Of a stretch of DNA of 64,000 nucleotides, positions 1 to 7,474 are shown one piece after another; position 1 is the stretch's first letter; each line of letters starts with the position of its first letter. The stretch spans positions 124,001 through 188,000 of the forward strand of contig NZ_LATM01000006.1 in the NCBI RefSeq assembly GCF_000972495.1, given 5' to 3'. Below the pieces are notes generated by a model. That model was not told where the DNA came from. It saw nothing but the letters and a program-made list of their open reading frames with translations, and did not search any database. Made by a program: the position numbers and the translations under genes. The stretch comes from Hymenobacter terrenus (GTDB taxonomy: Bacteria > Bacteroidota > Bacteroidia > Cytophagales > Hymenobacteraceae).

Positions 1-1947
1 CACGGCATTGGGAATGAGGGCGAAAAGCACCGTTTTGAACGAGCGGAAGAGAATGAGCACCACCAAACCCACCAGCCCGAAAGCCATAAACAGGCTGTCG
101 CGCAGGGTGTGAATGACATATTCGTTGCCCTTGGTGAAGATGATGGTCGTGCCCGTGGGCCGGATATCCATCCCCGTCCCTTTGAAAATGCGATTCATCT
201 CCGGGATGATTTTCGTGTTCATCAGCGTGTCCAGGTTCTGGGAGCCGATATCCGCGATTTTTAAGCTGATGCGGGCTTTCTGGCCGGTGCTATCGGCGAA
301 GGAGCGGAGGAGCTTGCCGTTCATGCCGGCGCCGGTAGCATTATCTCTGGAATTAGCCAGAGCACTGAGGATGAAGTTCTTTTCCGAATTATCAGGCAGG
401 CGGAAAAACTTGGGGTCGCCGTTGTAGAAGGCCTGAGTGCTGGCTTTGAGGAAGGTAACCAGGCTGACGGGTGGTGACAGTTCCGGCTGCGTCCGCAGGA
501 ACTTCTCGAACTGGTCGATTTTCTCCAGATTTTTGAGCTTCAATAGGCCCTTTTTCTTGTGGGTGTCGACTTCAAATTCCAGCGGCATCACGCCGTTGAA
601 ATGGCTTTCGAAAAAGGCCAAATCGGCGTTGACGGAGCTTTTCTTGGGCAAGTCATCCACCATGTACGACACGGCATCGATACGCGAAATGCCGATGGCG
701 GCGCCAGCTACCATCACCAGGGCCGCGATGTAGACGGTGGGCCGGCGGTCGAGCACAAGGTGGTCGAAAAACTCCAGCAACTTGGTGAGCGGCGCGGCAT
801 CGAGGTGCTCCAGCTGTTTGGGCGTGGGCGGCGGCAAGTAGGTAAACACGGCCGGAATCAAAATGAAGCTGATAACGAAGGCCGCGAAAATGTTGATGGT
901 AGCCACCAAGCCAAACTGGTAGAGAATGGCGATGTCGGTGAAGGCAAACACGATAAAGCCCACGGCCGTGGTCGTGTTGTTCATCAGCGTCACGAGGCCG
1001 ATTTTGCGGATTACCCGCGTCATGGCCAGCATCTGGTTGCCCGATTTGCGGTAATCGTAGTGGTAGCGCGAAAGCAGGTAGGTGCAGTTCGGGATGCCGA
1101 TAACAATGATGATGCTCGGAATCAGGCCCGTGAGCAGGTTGATTTTAAAGCCCAACAGCACAATCGAGCCAACGCACCAGATAACGGTGACGCCCACCAC
1201 AATGAGCGGAAACACCACCGCCGACCACGTCCGGAAGAACACCAGCAGCGTTACCCCAGTCACCACCATGGCCAGGATGGTGAAGAACTTCATTTCGCCG
1301 GCCACTTTGCTTGTCATGGTGGAGCGCACGTAGGGCAGGCCGGCGTAGTGCAGGCGGATGCCCGTTTTCTGCTCAAACTGCCCGGCAAAGCCCAGAATAT
1401 TGTTCATCACCGCCTGCCGCTTCGATGAATTCAGGTACTTTGGGTCCATGGTCAGGGCTAGCAGTGTGGCCCCCGTGGTGGGACTGATGAGTTGGCCCTT
1501 GTAGAACTCGACGTTGTTCACCACCCGCATCAGGCTGTCGAGCTCTTTTTGGCTGCGCGGTGGCGTTCTGAAAATGGGGGCGGTTTTGAAGCTATTCGTG
1601 GCCGTATCCTTGGTGATATTGAGCAGCTTGCTTACGCTCAGCACGCCATTCACGCCCTGTACTTTGGCAAGGGTATCGGTGAGGATGCGGAATTCATTGA
1701 AGTTGCCCAGCTTATAAACGGAGCTGTCTTGCAGGCCGATAACCAGCACGTTACCATCTTCCCCAAACCGTTGCTTGAACTGTTTGAAGTAAATCATATC
1801 TGGGTCTTTCTCGCTTACGACCTGGGCGAAGTCGTAGGTCATCTCCACGTCCTTGGCCTTCCAGGCCATGAACACGGTGATGACGGCCAGTACCGCAACC
1901 AGCGAGAGGCGAAACCGGATAATAAATAAGGCGAGCTGTTCCCACAT
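1..1947 (-). CDS. MMPL/RND-superfamily exporter, C-terminus cut by window edge
   Basis: The frame is open from an ATG at 1947 to the window edge and gives the first 649 residues. A transmembrane helix at about residues 10-28 is followed by a periplasmic domain. A block of hydrophobic helices then runs from about residue 210 to 400 and includes the polar-containing stretch IIIVIGIPNCTYLLSRYHY, typical of MMPL/RND permeases. A second periplasmic loop follows, and the visible part ends in the next helix. Family members use the proton gradient to export lipids or other hydrophobic compounds across the inner membrane; the substrate here cannot be told. The gene lies downstream of glyS on the same strand, but a 220-base gap full of inverted repeats separates them, so co-transcription is doubtful. 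Family assignment is firm; function is general only. Confidence 0.85.
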   Translation of the reverse strand, partial: MWEQLALFIIRFRLSLVAVLAVITVFMAWKAKDVEMTYDFAQVVSEKDPDMIYFKQFKQRFGEDGNVLVIGLQDSSVYKLGNFNEFRILTDTLAKVQGVNGVLSVSKLLNITKDTATNSFKTAPIFRTPPRSQKELDSLMRVVNNVEFYKGQLISPTTGATLLALTMDPKYLNSSKRQAVMNNILGFAGQFEQKTGIRLHYAGLPYVRSTMTSKVAGEMKFFTILAMVVTGVTLLVFFRTWSAVVFPLIVVGVTVIWCVGSIVLLGFKINLLTGLIPSIIIVIGIPNCTYLLSRYHYDYRKSGNQMLAMTRVIRKIGLVTLMNNTTTAVGFIVFAFTDIAILYQFGLVATINIFAAFVISFILIPAVFTYLPPPTPKQLEHLDAAPLTKLLEFFDHLVLDRRPTVYIAALVMVAGAAIGISRIDAVSYMVDDLPKKSSVNADLAFFESHFNGVMPLEFEVDTHKKKGLLKLKNLEKIDQFEKFLRTQPELSPPVSLVTFLKASTQAFYNGDPKFFRLPDNSEKNFILSALANSRDNATGAGMNGKLLRSFADSTGQKARISLKIADIGSQNLDTLMNTKIIPEMNRIFKGTGMDIRPTGTTIIFTKGNEYVIHTLRDSLFMAFGLVGLVVLILFRSFKTVLFALIPNAV

Positions 1948-2009
1948 AAATCCTGTAAAAAGGTAAAGTTACGTAAGCGCCCGGCGGCCAACAGAACGGT
2001 CCGCTGGCC

Positions 2010-2164
2010 GCAGGCTTACGGCAACGGCGTTACCGTAAGCCTGCGCGCCACGAAGACGAGGGCAGTCTTCGGGCTGCCGTAGCGGAGTCGGTTTCCGCCA
2101 CGGCAACCTGAAGACTGCCCTCGCCCTACGTCCTATCGCGCGCTACGCACGCAACTGTATAGGA
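2010..2164. repeat. Cluster of three intergenic inverted repeats
   Basis: Three hairpin-forming inverted repeats lie in tandem between glyS and the exporter gene. The first has 12-base arms at 2010-2021 and 2033-2044 (GCAGGCTTACGG). The second has arms at 2057-2070 and 2110-2123 (CGAGGGCAGTCTTC), with further pairing inside. The third is a short pair, GTCCTAT at 2130-2136 and its complement at 2158-2164. They may end glyS transcription or be a mobile palindromic element; no T-run follows, so a simple intrinsic terminator is less likely. Confidence 0.6.
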
Positions 2165-2168
2165 CAGC

Positions 2169-3671
2169 TTATAGCTTCTCAAATATCCGACGGAAGCTCA
2201 CGGCCTCGCCAATGTAGGCGCGCAGCTCCGAAATGGGCAGCCGGATTTGCTCGCGGGAATCGCGGTGACGCACGGTCACGGTGTTGTCTTCGAGGGTCTG
2301 GCCATCCACCACGATGCAGAAGGGCGTGCCAATGAGGTCCTGGCGGGTGTAGCGCTTGCCGATGGCGTCGCGCTCTTCCAGCACGAGGCGGAAATCGTAC
2401 TTCAGGTCATCAAAAATTTCCTGGGCCTTTTCGGGCATGCCATCCTTGCGCACTAGCGGGAAAATGGCGGCTTTGACCGGGGCAATGGCCGGATGCAGCT
2501 TCAGAAACGTGCGGGTTTTGGTTTGCTGGTCCTCGCCCTCCCCTTCCGTGATGATTTCCTCGGCAAAGGCATTGCAAAGCGTGGCCAGAAACAGGCGGTC
2601 GGCGCCCACTGAGGTTTCCACTACGTAGGGCACGTAGTTGCCGTAGGGCTTGCCTGTGGCGGGGTCTACGTCGTTGTCGAAGTACTGCTGCTTTTTGCGG
2701 CTCAGGTTCTGGTGCTGGGTCAGGTCGAAGTCGGACCGGGAGTGAATGCCCTCGATTTCCTTGAAGCCGAAGGGGAACTCAAACTCGATGTCGACGGCGG
2801 CCTTAGCATAATGGGCCAGCTTATCGTGGTCGTGAAAGCGCAGCTTTTCAGCCGGCAGGCCAATGGCCTCGTGGAAGCGGCGGCGGGCGGCCTTCCACGT
2901 CTCATACCACTCGCCTTCGGTGCCGGGGCGCACGAAGAACTGCATCTCCATCTGCTCAAACTCCCGCATGCGAAAGATGAATTGCCGGGCCACAATCTCA
3001 TTCCGGAAGGCCTTGCCGATTTGCGCAATGCCGAAGGGAATCTTCATGCGAGCCGATTTCTGCACGTTCAAGAAGTTTACGAAGATGCCCTGGGCCGTTT
3101 CGGGGCGCAAGTACACCGGTGGCGCATCGCCCTCCACGGCCGAGCCCTGGGTCGAGAACATCAGGTTGAACTGGCGCACCTCGGTCCACTTGCCGGTGCC
3201 CGATACGGGGCACAGGATGTTCTCGTCGATGATGAGCTGACGCACGCCGGCCAAGTCATTTTCAGTGAGCAGGCGGCCCATCTCAGCGGTGAGAGCCGCC
3301 CCACGGACAGGGTCGCCGGCTTTCTCATATTCGGCAGCCTTCTCCTCCAGCAGCACGTCGGCGCGGTAGCGCTTCTTGCTGTCGAGGTTGTCAATCATGG
3401 GGTCGTTGAAGCCCGCCACGTGGCCACTGGCCTCCCAGGTGCGGGGGTCCATGAAAATGGCGGCGTCGATGCCCACCACGTTGCCGTGCAGCTGGGTCAT
3501 GGTCTCCCACCAGAGCCGCTTGAGGTTATTTTTCAGTTCTACGCCATTGGGGCCGTAGTCATACACGGCGGCCAGGCCGTCATAGATTTCCGATGACTGG
3601 AACACGAAGCCGTATTCCTTGGCGTGGGCTACAATATCCTTGAGCTGGGTAGTTTCGAGTGCTGGATTCAT
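2169..3671 (-). CDS. glyS: Glycyl-tRNA synthetase, dimeric class II
   Basis: This 500-residue protein attaches glycine to tRNA-Gly in the cytoplasm. It is the single-chain, alpha2 (eukaryote/archaea-like) form rather than the alpha2-beta2 form of E. coli, as is usual in Bacteroidota. Visible class II features include RPETAQGIFVNF near residue 187, the motif-2 segment with FRNE near residue 218, and a C-terminal anticodon-binding domain containing RYTRQDLIGTPFCIVVDG. The N-terminus MNPALETTQLKDIV fits the family, so the ATG at 3671 is the right start. A TATCTTTG promoter element ends six bases before this ATG, which suggests a very short or absent leader. Length is normal for the family. Confidence 0.96.
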   Translation of the reverse strand: MNPALETTQLKDIVAHAKEYGFVFQSSEIYDGLAAVYDYGPNGVELKNNLKRLWWETMTQLHGNVVGIDAAIFMDPRTWEASGHVAGFNDPMIDNLDSKKRYRADVLLEEKAAEYEKAGDPVRGAALTAEMGRLLTENDLAGVRQLIIDENILCPVSGTGKWTEVRQFNLMFSTQGSAVEGDAPPVYLRPETAQGIFVNFLNVQKSARMKIPFGIAQIGKAFRNEIVARQFIFRMREFEQMEMQFFVRPGTEGEWYETWKAARRRFHEAIGLPAEKLRFHDHDKLAHYAKAAVDIEFEFPFGFKEIEGIHSRSDFDLTQHQNLSRKKQQYFDNDVDPATGKPYGNYVPYVVETSVGADRLFLATLCNAFAEEIITEGEGEDQQTKTRTFLKLHPAIAPVKAAIFPLVRKDGMPEKAQEIFDDLKYDFRLVLEERDAIGKRYTRQDLIGTPFCIVVDGQTLEDNTVTVRHRDSREQIRLPISELRAYIGEAVSFRRIFEKL

Positions 3672-3676
3672 GCCGG

Positions 3677-3710
3677 CAAAGATAAACCGCAGATTTTAAC
3701 AGATTTGCAA
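3677..3710 (-). promoter_or_regulatory. Bacteroidota-type promoter of glyS
   Basis: On the minus strand TATCTTTG (3684-3677) matches the Bacteroidota -7 element TAnnTTTG. A TTTG with TTG at 3710-3708 sits 23 bases upstream and can serve as the -33 element. The -7 element ends only five bases before the glyS ATG, so transcription would begin at or next to the start codon. Confidence 0.55.
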
Positions 3711-3908
3711 ATAAAAAGACTATTTAAAATCATAACATATTATAAAACAACAGCTTAACAACTGGAGTAATTCTCCCACTGTGCGCTGGCACTTTACCAG
3801 CAATAGTCTGTCTAAATCAGACCTCATTTAGTGCATCTATTCCTATCCGTCAATCGGTTAAAATAACCGGTCATAATTCGGTAACATATCGGGGCCCGAT
3901 GGTCTACC

Positions 3909-3916
3909 TACCTTTG
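3909..3916 (+). promoter_or_regulatory. -7 promoter element of the phosphate transporter gene
   Basis: TACCTTTG matches the Bacteroidota -7 consensus TAnnTTTG and lies 39 bases before the ATG at 3956. No clear TTG -33 element is seen. The upstream gap (3672-3908) is AT-rich and otherwise without recognisable features. Confidence 0.5.
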
Positions 3917-3955
3917 ACTGGTAATTCAACTTAAATACCCAACAATTTCCTGTTT

Positions 3956-5359
3956 ATGTTCGGTTTAGAACCTCACGTGCTAGTGCTTCTGATAGTATGC
4001 CTGCTGGCAGCCTGCGCGTTCGAGTTCGTCAATGGCTTCCACGACACGGCCAATGCCGTAGCCACAGTTATTTATACCAATGCGCTGCGGCCCTGGGTTG
4101 CGGTGGTTTGGTCGGCCTTCTGGAATTTCATTGGCGTGTTTGCTGGCGGCATCGGCGTGGCCATGGGCATCGTGTATCTGCTGCCGGTCGAAAGTCTAGT
4201 TGATGCCAACGTGTACCACGGCATTGCGATGGTGGGCGCGCTTATCCTGGCCGCCATTATCTGGAACGTCGGCACTTGGTACTACGGCATTCCGGCTTCA
4301 AGTTCCCACGCCCTGATTGGCTCCATTCTGGGCGTCGGCATCGCGTTTTCGCTGCTGCCTGAGTCGCGCAGCGCAGCCGTGAACTGGTCCAAAGCCAGCG
4401 AAACAGGCATTGCCCTGTTGGTGGGCCCGCTGCTGGGCTTTGCGCTTACTATTGGCATGATGTTCCTATTTAAACGCTTCGTGCGCAGCAAAGCTATTTT
4501 TAAGGAGCCGCATAAGCACAAGCCACCGCCCCTCTGGATTCGCCTCACCCTCATTACGACCTGTACACTGGTGAGCTTTTTCCACGGCTCCAACGATGGC
4601 CAAAAGGGCGTGGGCTTAATTATGCTGATTCTGATTGGCATCGTGCCCTTCCGCTTTGCCCTCGACGAAACCAAAAATCCCCTCGACCTGCGTGCGTCGC
4701 TGAGTAAAGTGGAGTATGTGATTAGCCGCGTGAATCGCGCTGAACTCAGCCCCAACGACCAAAAAACGTTGGCCGAAATCCAGGCCGAAACCGCCGACCT
4801 CGACCGTATTTTTGCCGGTAAAACCAACGTCAAGGAACTGCCCCAGCAAACGCGCTTCGAAATCCGGCGCGACGTGCTGCTACTAGCCAACCGTGCCAAA
4901 AAGCTGCTGTCTTCTCCCAACGTCAGCCTCAGTTCCCAAGACCGCAATAGCTATGACCTGGCCATTAGGGAAATGAAGACCTTCACCGACTACGCCCCCT
5001 GGTGGGTGCTACTCATGGTGAGCCTCTCGCTGGCCGTGGGCACGATGATAGGCTGGGAGCGCATCGTAAAAACCATTGGTGAGCGCATCGGTAAGGAGCA
5101 CTTGAGCTACGCACAGGGTGCCTCATCGGAGCTGGTGGCAGCCGCCATGATTGGTGCTAATACGGGCTTTGGCCTACCGGCTTCTACCACGCACGTGCTC
5201 ACCTCGTCCATCGCGGGCAGCATGGTGGCCAGCCGTGGCGTGAAGAACATTAATCCCCAGATGGTACGCAACATTGCTCTGGCCTGGGTGCTCACGCTGC
5301 CCGTAACCATGGTGCTGTCGGGCCTGTTGTTCCTATTATTTCGGGCGGTGCTGGGCTAG
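3956..5359 (+). CDS. PiT-family inorganic phosphate transporter
   Basis: This 467-residue inner-membrane protein belongs to the PiT family, which takes up phosphate with sodium or protons. Both family half-repeats are visible: GFHDTANAVAT near residue 27 and FFHGSNDGQKGVG near residue 208. PASSSHALIGS and its C-terminal twin PASTTHVLTSS are also present. Hydrophobic helices fill residues 1-165 and 200-235 and the end from about residue 340. Between them lies a hydrophilic, predicted helical insertion of about 90 residues (roughly 245-335), longer than in E. coli PitA. The gene is monocistronic, with a TAnnTTTG promoter ahead and a strong terminator behind. No PhoU-like partner is adjacent. 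Confidence 0.93.
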   Translation: MFGLEPHVLVLLIVCLLAACAFEFVNGFHDTANAVATVIYTNALRPWVAVVWSAFWNFIGVFAGGIGVAMGIVYLLPVESLVDANVYHGIAMVGALILAAIIWNVGTWYYGIPASSSHALIGSILGVGIAFSLLPESRSAAVNWSKASETGIALLVGPLLGFALTIGMMFLFKRFVRSKAIFKEPHKHKPPPLWIRLTLITTCTLVSFFHGSNDGQKGVGLIMLILIGIVPFRFALDETKNPLDLRASLSKVEYVISRVNRAELSPNDQKTLAEIQAETADLDRIFAGKTNVKELPQQTRFEIRRDVLLLANRAKKLLSSPNVSLSSQDRNSYDLAIREMKTFTDYAPWWVLLMVSLSLAVGTMIGWERIVKTIGERIGKEHLSYAQGASSELVAAAMIGANTGFGLPASTTHVLTSSIAGSMVASRGVKNINPQMVRNIALAWVLTLPVTMVLSGLLFLLFRAVLG

Positions 5360-5380
5360 TAAGCTCCACAACATAAAACA

Positions 5381-5414
5381 AAAAAGGCTGCCCCAATCGT
5401 GGGGCAGCCTTTTT
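5381..5414 (+). terminator. Intrinsic terminator after the phosphate transporter
   Basis: A perfect 14-base inverted repeat (5381-5394 and 5401-5414) with a six-base loop forms a GC-rich stem ending in a run of T. The same stem has a T-run on the other strand, so it can stop transcription from both sides. Confidence 0.9.
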
Positions 5415-5493
5415 TATTGATACAAAGCAAGTCGTGAGGCCGATATTCGGTAAAACGGAAGAAGTGGGCGATAAACGTGCTGTTTTTGCCGAC

Positions 5494-5536
5494 TTATCCA
5501 CTTATCCACAGCAAAACCGCCTACAAATGTGGATAA
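5494..5536. other. DnaA-box cluster, left part of the putative origin
   Basis: Three DnaA-type 9-mers lie within 43 bases. TTATCCACT (5494-5502) abuts the perfect consensus TTATCCACA (5502-5510), and a perfect reverse copy TGTGGATAA lies at 5528-5536. The cluster sits between the converging phosphate transporter gene and the 5544-6029 gene. With the larger cluster at 6797-7230 it may form a bipartite origin. Confidence 0.7.
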
Positions 5537-5543
5537 ACCCGCT

Positions 5544-6029
5544 TTATTGGGGCCACTGCACTTCCATCTCATCGTTGATGAAAACACCGAAGTTGACGAA
5601 TTGCAATTCGCCTTCTTCAAAATATAAGTCAATCATTGACTTCTCGTATGAAAGCCGTATGGCTCCTTCCTCCATGGTTTCAAGCTCAGGCGTGGGCTGG
5701 TGGTGGCGCTGCATGAGGGCCTTTACCTGGTCCACACTCAGGCCGTATATGGCCTCACCGAAGAGGCGCATGTTGGGGTTGTCGGTTTCGATGCAGCTCA
5801 GGCGGAAGTCGTCTTCGCGGTCGAAGTAGAGCGACAACAGGTAGTCCTCCTCGTGGTAGTTCCAGGCTTGGTGCTCGAAGTCGTCGTCGTCATCAGACTC
5901 CTCAATTTCCTCCGGCTCGCCGACCAGAGTGCGCACCTCGTCCATGGTAGCGCCGAAGCGTAGCGGGCCCATGCCGGTGCCCAGAATGATTTCGTTTTCC
6001 TCGATGCTGGAGGGTTGGGGGATGCTCAT
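5544..6029 (-). CDS. Conserved hypothetical acidic protein
   Basis: The protein has 161 residues, no signal peptide and no membrane segment, so it is probably cytoplasmic. Near the N-terminus it has a GMGPLRFGATMDEVRTLVG segment, as in small proteins where a short helix follows a beta strand. A run of acidic residues (EESDDDDD) follows, and later a second related segment, IYGLSVDQVKALM. I do not recognise the family. The ATG at 6029 is preferred to one at 6056 because a TACCTTTG promoter element (6061-6054) covers the upstream ATG. The gene lies between the two DnaA-box clusters, but nothing links it to replication. Confidence 0.75.
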   Translation of the reverse strand: MSIPQPSSIEENEIILGTGMGPLRFGATMDEVRTLVGEPEEIEESDDDDDFEHQAWNYHEEDYLLSLYFDREDDFRLSCIETDNPNMRLFGEAIYGLSVDQVKALMQRHHQPTPELETMEEGAIRLSYEKSMIDLYFEEGELQFVNFGVFINDEMEVQWPQ

Positions 6030-6053
6030 GGGATTGAGATGAAAGGGAGGTGG

Positions 6054-6061
6054 CAAAGGTA
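6054..6061 (-). promoter_or_regulatory. -7 promoter element of the 5544-6029 gene
   Basis: TACCTTTG on the minus strand matches TAnnTTTG and lies 24 bases upstream of the ATG at 6029. It overlaps the alternative ATG at 6056 and so decides the start. Confidence 0.5.
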
Positions 6062-6063
6062 GG

Positions 6064-6093
6064 GTTGGTGCTTGGTTGTTGGTGCTTGGTGCC
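6064..6093. repeat. Short imperfect tandem repeat of GGTGCTTGGT
   Basis: The ten-base unit GGTGCTTGGT occurs twice with a degenerate half-unit on each side, in the gap between two minus-strand genes. It is too short and irregular to be a CRISPR. The same words recur at the edge of the inverted repeat element near 38046 and 38171. Confidence 0.45.
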
Positions 6094-6135
6094 TGGGTTC
6101 AGAATACTTTCGCGTCACGCCGCCCAAGTACCAAA

Positions 6136-6630
6136 TCATTTCCCGTATTTTTTAATGAAGGCTTCTTTCTGGCGCAGGTATTCGGGGTTGGCTTTGGCTT
6201 CGTCCCACTTGCGCTTGAAAATGGCGGCGGCTTCCACTTTATCCACATCAGGGTGGTCGGTGCGCGGAAGCTCAGCACGACCGTGGGCCCCACTTTGGCC
6301 TTTTTTATCGTCGGGAACGGGGCCTGCGTATTTCTTACCGCCGCGATGGTTGGCGTAGCGTCGGGCCCGGGTGTACCCCATCTGGATAAATTTTCGGGCC
6401 ATGTCGGCGCCGATAAAATCATTGGCTTTCAAATAAGCCTCAAATAACCCATAAATCGCCTCCGACGACTCGGTAGCTGCCGCCGCGTCTTTGAAGCGCC
6501 AGTACGGCAGAATTTCGCCCTTGTAGGGCTGCACTAGTAGTACGCCCTGCTCGCCCCGGCCGACGCGATACAACTCGGGGTGCTGGCGAAAATCAACCGT
6601 GTGGAAATCGAGGGTGTAGTCAAACGGCAT
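6136..6630 (-). CDS. DUF4385 family protein
   Basis: This 164-residue cytoplasmic protein carries the whole DUF4385 pattern: MPFDYTLDF at the start, then HPELYRVGRGEQGVLLV, YKGEILPYWRFK and ARKFIQMGYTRARRYANH, a glycine/lysine-rich loop, and a C-terminal RKWDEAKANPEYLRQKE segment. The biochemical role of the family is unknown. An ATG 12 codons upstream (6666) is also possible, but family members begin at the methionine chosen here. Directly upstream begins the AT-rich, DnaA-box-rich region. Confidence 0.85.
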   Translation of the reverse strand: MPFDYTLDFHTVDFRQHPELYRVGRGEQGVLLVQPYKGEILPYWRFKDAAAATESSEAIYGLFEAYLKANDFIGADMARKFIQMGYTRARRYANHRGGKKYAGPVPDDKKGQSGAHGRAELPRTDHPDVDKVEAAAIFKRKWDEAKANPEYLRQKEAFIKKYGK

Positions 6631-6724
6631 TTTCAGGAACTGGGCAGTGGAAACGCTTCTACGCATTCCAGAGAAAATCAGCAGCCGAGTTTCAGAATTT
6701 GAAACGGCTTTCCCATAGGTTTTC

Positions 6725-7230
6725 CCCAGCCTTAACTTTTTATTAAATTTTTTTCTAAAAAACCTTTCTTGTTTCCACTCATTAGGTCAGTTGATAAGTG
6801 GATAAGCTAGATGGGTTATCCTCAGCGTGGAAAACGTGGGGGTAATGTGAGCCTTATCCACTCGCTATCCACTGCCATTGTGGATAATATAGTTCTGAAA
6901 ACAAGGTAGTTAAATTGATTCTCAACATATCCACCGGGTTTCCACATTTTTCTTTTCCCCCGAAAAGCAGGGATGTGAAAAGGCTCTTTGGCGAGGAAAA
7001 GTTATCCACGGTTATCCCCTGCTAATTTGCCCTGTGCAGGCAGCCAAACAGCCAAAAAAACTTCTGCCCCACTTATCCCCGCGTGGGCCGCATGTTTCCC
7101 CCAGGTTATCCCCGAAATTCTCCCCATCACCAAACCATTGTGGAAAAGTACGTGGAAAACCGGGGGATTAAGGCCAAAAAGGGCCCTCAGTAACTGGAAA
7201 TAGCCTCTAGTTATCCACCAATGTGGACAA
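6725..7230. other. oriC: Putative chromosomal replication origin (oriC)
   Basis: An AT-rich tract at about 6731-6770 (candidate unwinding element) is followed by many DnaA-type boxes on both strands. Perfect to TTWTNCACA are 6879-6887 and 7139-7147. One mismatch: 6797-6805, 6826-6834, 6854-6862, 6938-6946, 7002-7010, 7151-7159, 7211-7219 and 7222-7230. Two mismatches: 6816-6824, 6865-6873, 7012-7020, 7073-7081 and 7106-7114. No gene is evident between 6631 and 7474. Such density is known for bacterial origins, and mnmG and a parS-like site lie about 3-6 kb away. dnaA is not in the window. Gene strand bias does not add support, because most genes to the right are on the minus strand. Confidence 0.75.
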
Positions 7231-7362
7231 ACCAGCCGATTTTGGCCGATTTTTCCGAAGCAACGACGAGTGAAATGAGAGGGAAGGATATAAGTCCGGT
7301 CTCGAGCGAAAGCCGGTAGGTACTCTAGGAGCAAAACCTACATCGAGCGTGAGGCAGGCGAG

Positions 7363-7431
7363 CCATAAAAAAGGTGCCAGATAAAGGGACGAATTACCTG
7401 TGTAAGGATTCGTCCCTTTATCTGGCACCTT
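7363..7431 (-). terminator. Terminator with unusually long perfect stem after the Ig-like lipoprotein gene
   Basis: Two perfectly complementary 24-base arms (7371-7394 and 7408-7431) enclose a 13-base loop. Read on the minus strand, the stem is followed directly by TTTTTTAT (7370-7363), the form of an intrinsic terminator for the minus-strand operon ending at 7475. The stem is far longer than most terminators. Confidence 0.75.
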
Positions 7432-7474
7432 CTGAGTTTACAGAAAGAGCGATACCCGATGCCCGCTAAAAAAT

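Noticed and set aside
6064..6093. Possible CRISPR-like repeat
   Set aside because: Units are ten bases, adjacent and imperfect; there are no spacers and no cas gene in the window.
7207..7428. A 73-codon minus-strand frame running through the long-stem terminator
   Set aside because: It depends on translating the palindrome and DnaA-box region, and has no motif or start signal.
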